Positions 48,455 through 60,571 of a stretch of 64,000 bases of DNA are shown here, one piece after another. Position numbers and translations under genes: made by a program. This stretch comes from Symmetrospora coprosmae. Its lineage: Eukaryota > Basidiomycota > Cystobasidiomycetes > Symmetrosporaceae. Location: NCBI GenBank assembly GCA_008802785.1, contig VUYT01000018.1, forward strand, positions 124,001 to 188,000, read 5' to 3'. The first letter of the stretch is position 1. Each line of letters opens with the position of its first letter. Under the pieces are notes generated by a model. It was not told the origin of the DNA and searched no databases. It saw nothing but the letters and a program-made list of their open reading frames with translations.

Positions 48455-51400
48455 CTAACTGAACGACCCCGAGTTGACCTTGTTCCGGAGCGTCTCGAGG
48501 TACTCGCGGTAGCTAGGTAGGCCATCTGTGCGGTCCTCGATGAGGAAGCTGAGCGCCCACATCCGGAGCGCGGGCTCGCCATCCTCCTTGACGACATACA
48601 GGTGCGGGTAGTACGGCGCACGCCGCATCTCGCGCACTTTGCCGATAATGGCGTTGATTCGCTGCGAGAAGCTGTTCTCCTGGACGGGCAGCGTCGTCTA
48701 ATTTGACGCGCGACAGCAGTATCAGCTGTCGTGCTCAGTCAATGTAGTTGATGGATAGCGCTTTGCATTCACCTTGCCCACGCGGACTTCTTCGTACGAT
48801 CCGAGACCGAAAGCATCGTTGATGAGAGCAGGCACCGCTGCTCGTCCGACCCAGAGGAACATGTTCTGTCCGTCTTCGATGAGGTACAGGCCATGGCGGT
48901 CGAGCCGCTCGCTTGTGAGGTTCATGGGTGGCGGGAGAAGGACGCCATCGTCGCCAATGACACCGCACTGCCCACAGAGAAGATCAGGGAGCATTAGTCC
49001 TGTGAATATAATCAGCGATGCACATATCGGGACCACACACCTCCTTCGGCATGTTGTGTAAGCCGTAGAGCGTAGGGTGAATGTACGGCAGCAGGAGTTG
49101 CGTCGGGAGCGTTGTAAGCAGGGCCTGCGCATATGCCCGCAGATCCGAAGGGATTGTCGTGCTTTGGCGGAGACCAACCTGCGGGTAAGACCTCGTCAGA
49201 TCCGCGTCGTGCTCATAATACAGGTGAGACGGAAACCCACATGCTTGAGCAGACCGAGCATCAGGATCGGGAGATACTTGAGATTGTCGCAAGTGACGAG
49301 CTGCGGAGAGGGCCCACTCGCAGCAGACGTCATTGTCGCCTTGTACGTGCCGAGGATGTCCACAACCTTGTTGGTCACTGCATCCCGGGCGTCCTCGAGC
49401 TTTGCCTGCATGGAGCGCTCGACCGCCTTGTTGGCGAGAAGGGTAGCGATGGCGAACTGGTCTGCCGATCCGTACAGCTCGGAAACGCTGTTGGTGACGG
49501 GCAGCGCGGTAGTAATGACCCGAATGCGCCGCTCGCCAGATGCCGACGTATTGAGGACGGCCGTCTGGAAGACGACGAACGGCTGCGTGAGCGGGTCCTC
49601 GATCTGCAGCTCGATGCAGTAGCTCTGGTCGATCGGGACCGCAGGGAGGGCGAGCAGGTCCGTCGAGCGGACGAAGAAATTTCCATGGAACGCAGACAGC
49701 TTGAGGCCTCTCGAAGTTCGTACCCGCATGACAGCCTCCAGCGCAATCGGGTGCGAGAGGACCTCGCCAAACTCGTGCGCAAACTTGAGCGCGTCTTCGG
49801 ACCGGGCGGCGGTAAAAGCCGGGTAGAAGTATGTTTGCCCTCCAGTGTACCTCGGCAGTGCACCTAAGGATCGGTATGGACGTGAGTGACTGATGTGGGC
49901 TTCTATCGCTAAGTGCTGGAAGGCACTCACTGAGGGTAGCGACATCCGTGTAGGCCGAGGCAAAGAGCCACATGTCGACCGAGATTTGCGCTCGAGAGCA
50001 GTCGATGGCGAACGATTTGTAGAAGCCCGTTGCCGTCTGCAACAGAGCTGATTCTTTCGCGGTCCCGAAAACCTTGGGGTCCTCCCTGTTCTTAAGTGCA
50101 CCAGCTCCCAACGTAGGAAGCGAAGCCGACAAGACGACAATCTTGCCGCCGATGCCGTGCTGAGAGGAGGAAGGGTGTGTCAGCTGTCTGAGAGACGCAC
50201 AATACTCCTAGCCCCCCCCCCCTAGCATACGCACAATGAGCTTGTAAGCGGCCTGCAGGGCTGAACTCATGGCGTTCCCGACGTTGTGGTTGTCCTTGAA
50301 CATATCGGCCAGCCGCGAAAGGAGGTTGTCAAGGCATGCTCGGGCCTCGGAGAGGCTGACGAGCAGGTCGGTAGGTTTAGGTAGAAAGACGTCGTCGAGG
50401 TCGCCGACGACGAGCATGGAGGGCTCGGTAGTGCCGGGCGGCATGAAGAAGAAGTGCAGGTTCGAGTCCACCGCCATGAGTGAGATGCGCGTCCGGTTGT
50501 CCTCGTTCGGTATGCGGTCGAGAGACTCGAGGATTGTCCGTGCGGCCGTTGCGACCATCCCTGCATTGGTGGGGTCACAGCGGGAAGCCCACGCATCAGT
50601 CTTGAGGGACGCTTCCAAAGGCCCTTGCTTGTTATAACTCACCAGAGTTGACGGCAGCATACGACACGTCAATGAGGAAGACATAGACGAGCGCTTGTGG
50701 GGCTCTGACCATGTACTCGGTTGGCGCGACAAAATCGACCACCGAGTGGTTCAGCTCCGCTCGCTGCCACCTATCAGCCGGCTGGTTCTTTGCCTGGTCC
50801 CAGTCGAAGAGCTGCGGGATCTCGTTGGAAAGGTTGCACATGCAACACTTCCACCTGTTGCCATTCTCGAGGAAGGTGACAAAGGGGTTGATGTACGTCC
50901 GGCAGCGTCGGCAGCGCGCAATGACCGTGTCCGAAACCACGGGCACGGCGTGCTCTTCCTCCTCTTCCGCTTTTACTGAGCGGTACGGCGTGACGACAAG
51001 GGCGAGAGGGAGCTTCGACTTGTTGAGAATGCCATGATTTGCTGGGATGGCGTTTAGCGTCGAGCGCTGCCAGCTGTGATGCGCGTTGATCTTCGGACTG
51101 CTGCTGAACGAGGCCTGTTGTGGGCAGCGCCGAGGCGCAAGGAGAATGGGCCAGCATCAGCGTACTGCCAGAGATACGACAGATCATAATGCAGCATAGC
51201 GTTTGTAACGCACGCCAGGTGGGAGACGGATCTCCGGAGGAGGCATGTCGAGTCCACGTGGGTCCAGGTTCTGCCCGATGAGGTTGGTCGTCATGACGGG
51301 GTACTGCAGCGTGACGTATGCGTCAGCTGCCTGATAGCAGTGTCTGTGCCGCACAAGCCGCGACCGTACGTACCGAACGCTGCTGGCCGCCAATGCCCAT

Positions 51401-51934
51401 CTGGCCGAACTGGTTCGAGAGTCCTGCAACGCCCGGCTGCTGGTAGCCTCCCTGTCCGGCAAAGGCAGGTGCCTGGCCCTGACCCTGTCCCTGCTGAGGG
51501 TACATCTGCTGGGAGTACTGACGACCATGCACAGAAGCGCCAGGCCCGATGACGCCGCTCTGCTGTTGCTGCGGGTACCCCTGCTGTTGCTGGAGGCTGG
51601 GATCGCCGAATGCAGGCGAGAAGAATTGCTGCTGCTGGCCTGGTGCCTGACCCTGGCCATCCTGCGCCGAGTAGCCAGGCTGCGCGCCATACTGCTGTCC
51701 ACCACCCCCGCCGGCTTGGTCGTAGCCGTACGCGGCGGTCTGGTTTGCGGCGTACTGGCGCTTGCCGGCCCTCGCTGGCGCGGGCGCACCAGACCCCTGC
51801 TGAGGGCTTGCAGGTGCCTGTTGCTGCTGCTGAACGGCTCCGCCTGGCACGTTTGACGGCGAGAAGGCGCGGTTGGCATCGCTGCCGCCGCCAGAAGGCC
51901 CATTGACGCCCTGGTGGTAGCTAGGCGGCTCCAT
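48455..51934 (-). CDS. SEC24: COPII coat cargo-adaptor Sec24
   Basis: Selects cargo for ER-to-Golgi vesicles in the inner COPII coat with Sec23. Exons (minus): 51934–51374, 51330 (or 51303)–51214, 51114–50643, 50560–50235, 50159–49931, 49863–49241, 49178–49041, 48967–48773, 48697–48455; 967 residues. The Gln/Gly/Pro-rich N-terminus is followed by [13 protein letters not shown], the zinc finger ([14 protein letters not shown] ... CCMC), the trunk domain ([21 protein letters not shown]), the β-sandwich, helical region ([17 protein letters not shown]) and gelsolin-like domain ([19 protein letters not shown]). It ends [10 protein letters not shown]. All junctions keep frame. Two in-frame acceptors for exon 2 differ by nine codons. 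Intron 4 contains a short poly-G tract near 50213. Confidence 0.95.
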
Positions 51935-52709
51935 CTGCACGCGGCCGGACTCGTCTATCGGCGGTAGGGAAGGGCACAGCGATGCGAGGAAGAGGAGATC
52001 AGCTTTGAGATGCTCAGAATGGCCCTGCAGCATGGCTGCCGCTCTTGCGCGCTGCCTCTCGTGTTCATGATCCGTGCCTGCCCTGCCACCTCATCCTCGA
52101 CGAGCGCGGCGAGCGGGACCTGACCGCGGAGATGCAGCATCCACCCCATATGAACGACTCACGCTCAAAGACGTGTCGTCCGATGGCACCGTCCCTGTTT
52201 TGAGATTGCAGGCCATTGCTGTCAGCCTGCAGCTCGCCCGTCCAGCCCCACCCAGCCAGGAGGTGCTGAGCGACACGCTCCGCCTGAGCGTCGAGCAGCA
52301 TCCCCGTATCGTCTAGCACACGCACCACTTGGCTGTCCATCCTTGGGGCAGGCCGCCTTGCTGTGCCATCTGATCCTGATGTCTAGGGTTCCTGACTGTG
52401 TGCGGTGGTTGCCTCGTCAAGGAAGGGGCAACCGGCTCGCAACAGCCTCGCTGCGACGGGAGTGCGCAACTCTGTCGACGTCCGGCTCAGTCGAGTGCCA
52501 TCGCAACTCCACTCGACTCAGGGACAATCGCAGCGATAATACTAAGCCCGCATCCGTATTACTTAACAGAGTAACGTGGAAGCTCGCGCTCTTAGTGCTC
52601 AATGCAGGATGTAGGGCGCATTGCTGCCTCGGGATAGATGTCTATGCTACATTGGCTGCCCGGAGCCTAGATGCGCCGCTCCCGTCCGACATCCAAACAG
52701 AGAACAAGG
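51935..52709. other. Intergenic region
   Basis: 775 bases between the SEC24 start and the stop of the next minus-strand gene. It contains only short frames with no recognisable product and probably includes the SEC24 promoter. Confidence 0.5.
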
Positions 52710-54559
52710 TCATTCTGGACCAGTACGCCCGGCCTGCACATCGTCGTCGTCCAGCCTGATCCCAGCACCCAAACAGCCGCAGCAGAAGAACCACTGCAGC
52801 CAGCCGACCTGCCTAGTACTGCTGTCTCCGTCATCCGAGTATCGGTCTCCTGCTACACTGCTCCCTCGGGTAGTCCTCCTCTGCGGAAAGTCACCGCCTT
52901 CAGGCTGTTCGCGGTAGGAGGAGGATTGATAGAAATCGCGCGACTGGCGCGGCGATATGCCAAGATGTGACGAAGACTCGCCGGGATAGTGGAAGTAAGC
53001 CTTGTCTAGAGGTGGAACAGGTATGCTGTCTGTAGGGCTTCTCAAGCTTGCGACGCTGCTCCGGGCTGTCACCGCATTGTGAGGGCCGACTGGCGAGAGT
53101 GGACTTGGAGAGAAGGGGTTGCCGCCGCTACCGGCGCCACCGCCTGTCACAATGCTGTTGATTGAGGCGAAGGAAGCGACGGAGTTGGCACGGCTGCTGC
53201 CGCCCAGCTTCAAACGCCCAAGCTTGCCGAGCGGGGTTGAGCCCGCCTGCGGCGCGCCTGTCCCGCCATACACTGACTTGGTCGGTGAGGCTAGAGGCGA
53301 ATGAGCATTCGCATGGTAGCTCTGCCGTTGATAGCCTGTGTTTGGAGGCCCAGCGCCGAACGGATTGGTCACCTGCTGGTCCTCAAGATCTTCGATGAAA
53401 CGGCTCCCCGTCTTTGCGGCCCTCTCGACCCGGTCGGGAAAGTCCACCCTGCTTGTGCTGAGCGAAGGTGGGCTGCCGTACACCGGAGATAGTTTCGAAG
53501 ACGGCGGTGCGTCAGGAGAGGTGTGACTGCGCTTTGGGCTCATCCGCTCCGGATTGACGCGCTGCAGTTCAAGCTCGTCCGTTGGCGAGCTGGTGCTAGC
53601 GCTGCTCATGCCCGCAGCAGACACATTCGAGTCGATAGACTTGAGCTTGCGACTGCCGTCGCGGTGCTTACTCCGGCTGGCTTGTCCCGAACCGTCGCGC
53701 AATGACTTGCTCCGCCGGGTCCCGTTGCTGAGTCGCCGAGCGAGACCTCCAATGCCATCGGTCATGAAGCCCGACTGTGAAGCTACAGAGGAGACGCTGC
53801 CTTGTCTGCTACGTGTCTTGGCACGCTTCAGCTTCTCCTTCTCAGCCCAGCGTCTCAGGTTCTGCGGGGACGGGCGGCATCAGGGGTCAGTCAGACGCCG
53901 GGCTCTAGCAGGCCTGGAGCGCGCCTCACCTGCTCCACTCTCGCTGAATCATCTTCCTCATCTCCTCCGTCAGCCTCCCCGCTTGCACCATCTGCTGCAG
54001 CGCCATTATCGTTGTAGGCTCTCCAGGTCTCCTCCCTCCGCTTCCCCTTGTCACGCTTGGGCAGCACCATGGGGATGGCGCTGGGCATGAGCTTCCGCGG
54101 GGTGTCATCCTGCAGCCCTATTGTACGGTCTCCAATATCCTCGCCTCCCTCGTCTCTGTCGGACACCGCAGCGTAGAACCCGTTCCCGTTGAAGTCGGGC
54201 GTCGCAGCATCAAGGATGGACCCTTGCTGCTGCGCGAACGAGTAGAAGGTGCGCGGAGAGCCGACAGAAGCGGTACTATTGCTCGAAGGGGATGTGGGCA
54301 CAGCTCCATCTGCAGGCCCATCTGCGCTCCTCCGCCTGCTGGCGTACACCGTCCCAGAACTGCTGGCCGAGTCCATGGTGTCGGCGCGCGGACGGGGCTG
54401 CGGATGCCGGACTGCCGGAGACTGGGGTGGACTTCGCGAAGCAAGGAACGACATTGCGTCCTGCTGCAGATTGGTCCGGTGCCGTCTTCGAGGTGTCGGA
54501 ACAGTCGCAAGGCCGTATGCGTACGGAGGAAAGGGCTGTTGCTTGTCTCGGAAGGACAT
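52710..54559 (-). CDS. Uncharacterised disordered protein with cysteine/tryptophan-rich C-terminus
   Basis: Exons (minus): 54559–53930 and 53861–52710, 593 residues, joined in frame (ARVEQ|NLRRWAEKEKLKRAKTRSR). The protein is almost entirely Ser/Pro/Gly-rich and likely disordered. Exceptions are a basic helix at the exon junction and a short C-terminal block, VGWLQWFFCCGCLGAG, followed by an acidic tail (IRLDDDDVQAG). Three clustered Cys next to Trp/Phe look like a palmitoylation and membrane-attachment site. There is no signal peptide or transmembrane segment. The ATG at 54559 begins MSFRDKQQPFPPYAYG. I do not recognise a family. A peripheral plasma-membrane or endomembrane protein is inference. 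Confidence 0.72.
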
Positions 54560-55098
54560 CCCGCTCGCGCTGCGGGTAGCCTCATCTGCTCGCTTGTTCC
54601 CGGCCCTCGGCTGCCTTCCGCAGGTCTATCCTCGTCCAGTCGTTGACACGCATAAGCCAATGGCGGTCTTTGAAGGGCCACAAGTAGTCCTTGGAGTCAG
54701 CGCTGTCCGCTCCGCCTATGTCAGGTGTCGTGCTTGAGCTCCACACAATGGCGATCGTATCGGATATCCACAGACTTGGGGAAATCTCACCGATGCACAC
54801 ACGACACGACATGCATGATGCCTCCATCAGATGTAGGAACCCTGTCCTCGACTGCGTCCCCCATGTGATCCGTCATCGGAAGCTGGTATGCACGAGCTAG
54901 GCGATACGACGCTTCGAGTCGAACACGCTCGCGGGCGACACTGGCTGGAAATGCATGACATGACATTGGCTCCATGGAGATACCCTCGACTACTAAACCT
55001 GACACCGAAGACTCGTAAATTGGCTTCTGATGACCCTAGCGATACACGTGGTGGCTGATGGATTCGGTAGACGCGAAGGCGTAGGCGTTGTGAAGCGT
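54560..55098. other. Intergenic region
   Basis: 539 bases between the uncharacterised gene and the ADH stop, both minus. No gene is recognised. Confidence 0.5.
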
Positions 55099-56671
55099 TT
55101 AAGCCTTGTCCATGTCAAGGACGATCCGGCCAGTGACCTTGCCGTGGTGCATGTCGTCGTAGACCCTGGGGAGGTCAGAGGCGGGAAGGGTCTTGTAGAG
55201 ACACTTGACCTTGCCGGAGGCAGCGAGGGCCAGAGCCTCGGTGGCGTCCTGTCGGTTTCCGACGTATGAGCCAATGACTCGCTTGGACAGGAAGACCGTC
55301 CAGAAGACGGGGACTTGAATGTTGCTGCAGACAGAGGAGGGTCAGTGTGAATGCAGCAGCACGAGACTGATAGGCCAGAAGGCCTACCTGTCGGGCGGGA
55401 GTCCAACAGCAACACAGGTTCCGTGAGGTCGGAGGTACTCGAGGGCCTGCTCGTAGGCTGCACCGGCCGAGGCGGCAACCACAGCGGCGTGAGGACCGAG
55501 TCCGTCGGGGCTGGCAGCCTGGACAGCCTTGACGATGTCCTTCTCCTCCTTAAAGTCAATAAACTTGTCGGCGCCAAGCTTCTCACACAGGGCCTTCTTC
55601 TCGGCTCCGGTGTCAATGGCGATGACACGGATTCCCTGGAGGGACGCGTACCTATTGGCGATGGCGAAAGCTCCTTCAGCCGACTGCCACAGCCGTTGTA
55701 TCGGTCACTTTCCACTCACTGGACTGCGAGATGTCCGAGACCGCCTCCGGCACCAGGGATGACCATCCACTCTCCAGCCTTCGCGCCAGACTCCTTGATG
55801 GCCTTGTAGACGGTGACACCGGCACAGAGGATAGGTGCGGCGTCGTCCAGAGCAAGACCGTCGGGAATCAGAGAAAGCTGCGAGGTGTACGAAACTGCGT
55901 ATTGCTGGAACGATCCGTCGACGGAGTAGCCAGAGCACTGTGCCTGCTTGCAAAGGGGCTCGTAGCCCTGTCGGCAGAAGACGCATCGGTTGCACGAGTG
56001 GGCGATCCACTTGATGCCGACCTTGTCGCCAACTTTGAGGTCGCTCGTCTCGTCATTCATGGCGACGATATAGCTGTGCGAAACGGTGGCAATATCAGCA
56101 CGTGTCGGAATTGCGGAGACGACACGAGCGCTGGTCAGACACTCACCCGGCACCCTCGTGTCCTCCGATGAGGGGCAGCTTGTTGTCGAGAGGCCAGTCT
56201 CCAAGCATGGCGTGCAAGTCAGTGTGGCAGACACCGGAGTCTACGTGTGGGCAGTATTGTAAGTCGGACCTCCGTGTGGCGACTCGACTGTGTAATCAGA
56301 TACTCACACTTGACTCGCACAAGCGCCTCGCCGGCCTTGAGCTCCTGAGGCTGGATGACTGGGACCTCCTCAATCGCGACAGGTCCGCCCTGGAAAATGG
56401 GGAGCGAAAGTATGAGCCCAGGCCTAAGGAGAAGGCGGATTGCGGAGACGCGACATTGGACTGACCTTCTTGTAGAAGATGGCGGCCTGAAGGCAATGCA
56501 ATGGAGGGGGTTTACCATTCAGCAAAACTCTGCAGTCATTCATCGGACGGTATCCAAGCACACCTTCTGAGTCTGAGTGGAGAAGGCAGGTCAGCTTCTG
56601 ACAAGATGCGTCGCAAAACTCTGCCAGGACAACCCGGAGCGCACCTTGGGGATGTTCATGTCGAGGGACAT
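55099..56671 (-). CDS. ADH1: Zinc-dependent alcohol dehydrogenase (Adh1 type)
   Basis: Interconverts ethanol and acetaldehyde with NAD. Exons (minus): 56671–56645, 56572–56564, 56486–56466, 56389–56308, 56240–56147, 56073–55720, 55651–55388, 55324–55099; 358 residues. Exon 2 is 9 bases (Thr-Gln-Lys) and exon 3 is 21 bases; together they rebuild the fungal N-terminus [19 protein letters not shown]. Catalytic-zinc motifs: [11 protein letters not shown] and GGHEGAG. Structural-zinc cysteines: [15 protein letters not shown]. The cofactor site is [12 protein letters not shown], followed by the acidic Asp in VIAIDTG, favouring NAD. It ends [11 protein letters not shown]. It lies head to head with an aldehyde dehydrogenase. 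Codon use is strongly biased, as expected for an abundant enzyme. There is no mitochondrial presequence, so it is probably cytosolic. Confidence 0.96.
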
Positions 56672-57978
56672 CTTGGGATGGATGTGCTGAAGGTGTAGTG
56701 GAGGCTGGAGATGAGACAATCGCTATGGCTGTATATCCTCGAGAGGAGCGTGAGGAAGGAAAGAAAAGCAGAGCTGCTCGGCGCGACTGCCCTTATATAC
56801 CCCGGCTCAGGAGCGGGGCTTGGAGCTAGATCACCACTGAGTGAACACCCTAAGAAGCCGAGACCTTGCCTAGATATGAAAAGCGGGGCCACCCGGGAGG
56901 GGCAGGAGATTGCGGTGTCTCCACCTCCTGCGCCAACGGGGATCGCCGCAGCTCTTTTGGCGGGATCTTCCGCAGAAGGCCGCTCCTCCAGTTTATTCAA
57001 GACCAATATCTCTGACCAAGCCTCACTTCGGCCTGTTTTACATGTGGCCCGGAAGGGCTGAGAAGCAGCTGACCTCGTAAAATGTACGGAGTTGCCCGCG
57101 AATGATCCAGTATGATACGAGACTTCACTGGCGTATCAAGCTCGACGAGCCTAGGGCTCACACAGTCTATAGCGTGCATTGAGCAGCTCTGCTGATGCGC
57201 AGGCACACCGTTCCACGTCGGACGAAACCGCTGCCTAGGCCTCCTTTCAGTATATATGCGTCGGGTATCATTAGCTATTCGCACGCGTCTAGACCCAGAC
57301 CTGGCAAGCAATTTGACAGCCACGCGCGCAAACACATATATACGAGAACGCGACCATATCCGAGAGAGACACACGCCGTGCTGGCCGACCACTCCCGACT
57401 GCTGCGGGCCCGGGATCCTGGCATGCGGGGCAGCCTGCCCAGCTGGCAGCTCCAGACGCGCTGGCGCAACTCCTGAGATGACAGAGGCGGTCCCGCCATC
57501 ACTAACGACAAGACAGTCACGACCCTACTGGTATTCTGTTCACAAGGCCTACGGTACCTACAGCTCTCTCCGCGAACGAGCCATCAGGACTGACTGACTG
57601 ACCAATCTGCCCAGTGGTGGTCAGCTGATGAAGATGATCTCCGCTCGGCGTTGAGCCGACTGATGGGCTGATCCTCCGCGGGCGGAGTTGTTCATGCGTG
57701 GCTCGGGACATCTTTGCGGCTTGCCCTGTGTGGCGTCTGGTGCGGTTCTCCAGCGCGCGCTTGCCGCCATTGGTCACGTCGCCCCTTTGCCCCTTCCCCT
57801 CTCTCTCGGCCGCGGGCGGGCTCGGGCCGGAAATGCGCCTTGCCTTGCCCCTTCTCCACCTTCGCAAGTCTTCTCACCGCTTCTTCCTGCGAGTCCACGC
57901 TTCTTTTCTTTCTGACCCACTGCAAAGGACAGTAGCACTTCTACAAGTCACATTTCGTACCAAGTACACACTACCATC
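56672..57978. promoter_or_regulatory. Shared divergent promoter region of ADH and ALDH
   Basis: 1.3 kb between the two divergent start codons. Besides the ADH TATA box there is a TATATAT near 57251–57257. The ALDH side is pyrimidine-rich up to 57978 (for example CTTCTTTTCTTTCTG near 57900). No separate gene is supported; frames here are short. Confidence 0.55.
56793..56799 (-). promoter_or_regulatory. TATA box of the ADH gene
   Basis: TATATAA read on the minus strand, about 120 bases upstream of the ADH start codon, followed by purine-rich sequence. The spacing suits a 5' leader of roughly 90 bases. Confidence 0.6.
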
Positions 57979-59864
57979 ATGTCTGCACCTACACTCAGCC
58001 TCAACTTCGGCGAGGGAGCCGGAAGCGTCAAGTCTTCCAAGTTCTCCGGAGGTGCGCACCGCATGAACGTCCGCGCTCTTTGGGGTCTGGTCAGATGACC
58101 TTCAACCACATAGACTGACTGGTTCCACTGTTCACCTTCAGGTCTCTTCATCAACGGCGAGTTCGTCGCTGGTGAGGGAGGAAAGACCATCGACGTTGTC
58201 AATCCCACGACCGGCGAGAAGATTGGAGAGGTCTCTGAAGCTTCGCCCAAGGATGTCGACCGAGCTGTTGAGGCCGCGCAGAAGGCATTCGACACCGTTT
58301 GGGGTACCAAGTGCCCTCCTCACGACCGTGCACGATACATGCACAAGCTTGCGGATGCCATCGAGGCCAACATCGATGAGATTGCTGCCATTGAGGTGAG
58401 GAGCACGCACTGTTCAGCCTGGGATGCAAGTTAGGGCTGACATCGTGATGTCCGGACATTTTCACAGTCCCACGACAACGGAAAGGCCTTCTCCATCGCA
58501 AAGGGCTTCGATATCGCCGAGGCCGCTGCTTGCCTCCGCTACTACGCTGGCTGGGCCGACAAGAACCACGGAAAGGTTGTCGAGTGCAATGACGCCAAGA
58601 TGGCATACACCCGTCACGAGCCCATCGGTGTCGTCGGCCAGATCATTCCCTGGAACTTGTGAGTGCCGCTTCTGTCACACCATCTTTGCCGTTACTGACG
58701 CAGTCTGCGATTCGCCAGCCCCGCACTCATGTTCGCATGGAAGATCGCCCCAGCTCTTGCTACCGGAAACACAGTTGTCATCAAGACAGCCGAGCAGACT
58801 CCTCTGTCCGCCCTCAAGATGGCTGAGCTCGCTAAGGACATCCTGCCCGCCGGTGTCCTGAACGTCATCTGCGGTTACGGCCGAATCACGGGTTCCGCCA
58901 TCGCATCGCACATGAAGATCGAGAAGGTCGCATTCACCGGATCCACTCTTGTCGGCCGAGCCGTCATGAAGGCTGCCGCCGACTCCAACTTGAAGAAGGT
59001 CACCCTCGAGCTCGGTGGAAAGTCGCCCAACATCATCTGCGAGGACGCAGACCTTGAGCAGGCTGTTGGATGGGCCGCCTTCGGCCTCTTCTTCAACCAC
59101 GGCCAGACTTGCTGCGCCGGATCGCGAGTCTACGTGCAGGAGTCGATCTACGACGCGTTCATGGAGAAGTTCCAGAAGAAGGTCGAGAGCCTCAAGGTCG
59201 GCGACCCGTTCAAGGCCGACACCTTCCAGGGTCCCCAGGTCTCGCAGCTCCAGTTCGACCGCATTATGGGTTACATCGACGACGGAAAGAAGTCGGGTGC
59301 CAAGACGCTCACTGGAGGCAAGCGACTCGGCGACAAGGGTTACTTCATCGAGCCCACGATTTTCACCGACGTCAACCCGGATGCTTCCATCGCAAAGGAG
59401 GAGATCTTCGGCCCCGTCGTCGTTGTCAGCAAGTTCAAGGATGACGAGGACCTGATCAAGGTCGCAAACGACAGCGTCTACGGCCTTGCTGCCGCCGTCT
59501 TCTCCCGAGACATCTCCCGAGCCATCACCATCTCAAATAGGCTACAGGCTGGTACCGTGAGTGGCTTCCGCTCTCATTTGCCTGCTCTGGGATCGTTCCG
59601 GCGGCGGCCTGGATCTGGTGGAAGGCTAACATGACCTCGTCTGGCTAATTCAGGTCTGGGTGAACTGCTACAACCAGCTCACCTCGAGCGTTCCTTTCGG
59701 AGGCTTCAAGCAGTCTGGCATTGGCCGAGAGCTTGGCGAGTACGCGCTGTCGAACTACACCAACGTCAAGGGTGAGCCCGGTCTTGCAAACGTGCAAGCG
59801 CGCGAATGGTCTGAGCTGACTCTACTACCTCATGGATCAAAAAGCTGTGCACATCAACTTGTGA
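57979..59864 (+). CDS. Aldehyde dehydrogenase (NAD(P)-dependent, ALDH1/2 superfamily)
   Basis: Oxidises acetaldehyde and related aldehydes to acids. Exons: 57979–58051, 58142–58395, 58468–58658, 58719–59556, 59654–59771, 59845–59864; 497 residues. Motifs: [20 protein letters not shown] (cofactor and Asn site), [23 protein letters not shown], the general-base Glu in [10 protein letters not shown], the nucleophile Cys in [19 protein letters not shown] and [16 protein letters not shown]. The last exon is only 20 bases and codes AVHINL plus stop, giving the family's typical C-terminus. There is no mitochondrial presequence ([13 protein letters not shown]), so it is likely cytosolic. Codon use resembles that of the divergent ADH, suggesting co-expression. 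Confidence 0.96.
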
Positions 59865-60571
59865 GGAAGGAGAAGCAGAAGAGCGAGTTTGTGGCTGTTA
59901 CTGACATCGTCACTTCCACTATACAGGACCGGGCCCGCCCCCATGTGAGCGGCGATCTTCCAGACACCCACGAGCGTCAAGCAGCACGGGCAGGATTACA
60001 AACTCTATGTTCGCGCGTCCATCTCTTTCAACCGTGTATCGTTAATGCTATCAGCAATGCCAGCCAAGTCCGTGCCGCCCCAGCATCACCATCCACGCCA
60101 CTTGAGAAAGGCGACGAAACGTTAGACCCGGAACTGTGCCCATCACTGCAATGTCTTGCGCATAAACTAACAACGAAAGCGTGACAAAACATGTTCCCCC
60201 GTTGCGAGACGAGGTTTCTTAGACGATCAGCCATTATTCCGGGCGACTGAAGAGGCTGACCTCCCAATCTTGCGAGCGCATTACAAGCCTAGCAGACTCA
60301 CCACTCCAGGACATATACGCTTCTCTCCTGATGTTGTCTCGTAGTGATATCGGTCCTCCTCCTTGTCTGGCGTATTGAGTAATGGCAGACTCGGGCAATC
60401 AGAAGAAATCGAAACGCTGGCCTGACTCCGACATCGATGCTCACATAGCACATAGCCTCTTCGACTGTACCATTGCCTGTAGACAGTAGGTTGACACATG
60501 CGTCAGGTCTGGCGCTTTGCCAGATTTCGCCCTGATGGCTTGCGTCACTACAAGAGGCAGCCGCCATAGTC
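59865..60571. other. Intergenic, convergent 3' ends
   Basis: About 700 bases between the ALDH stop (+) and the GNAT stop (-). No gene or RNA is recognised. Confidence 0.5.
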
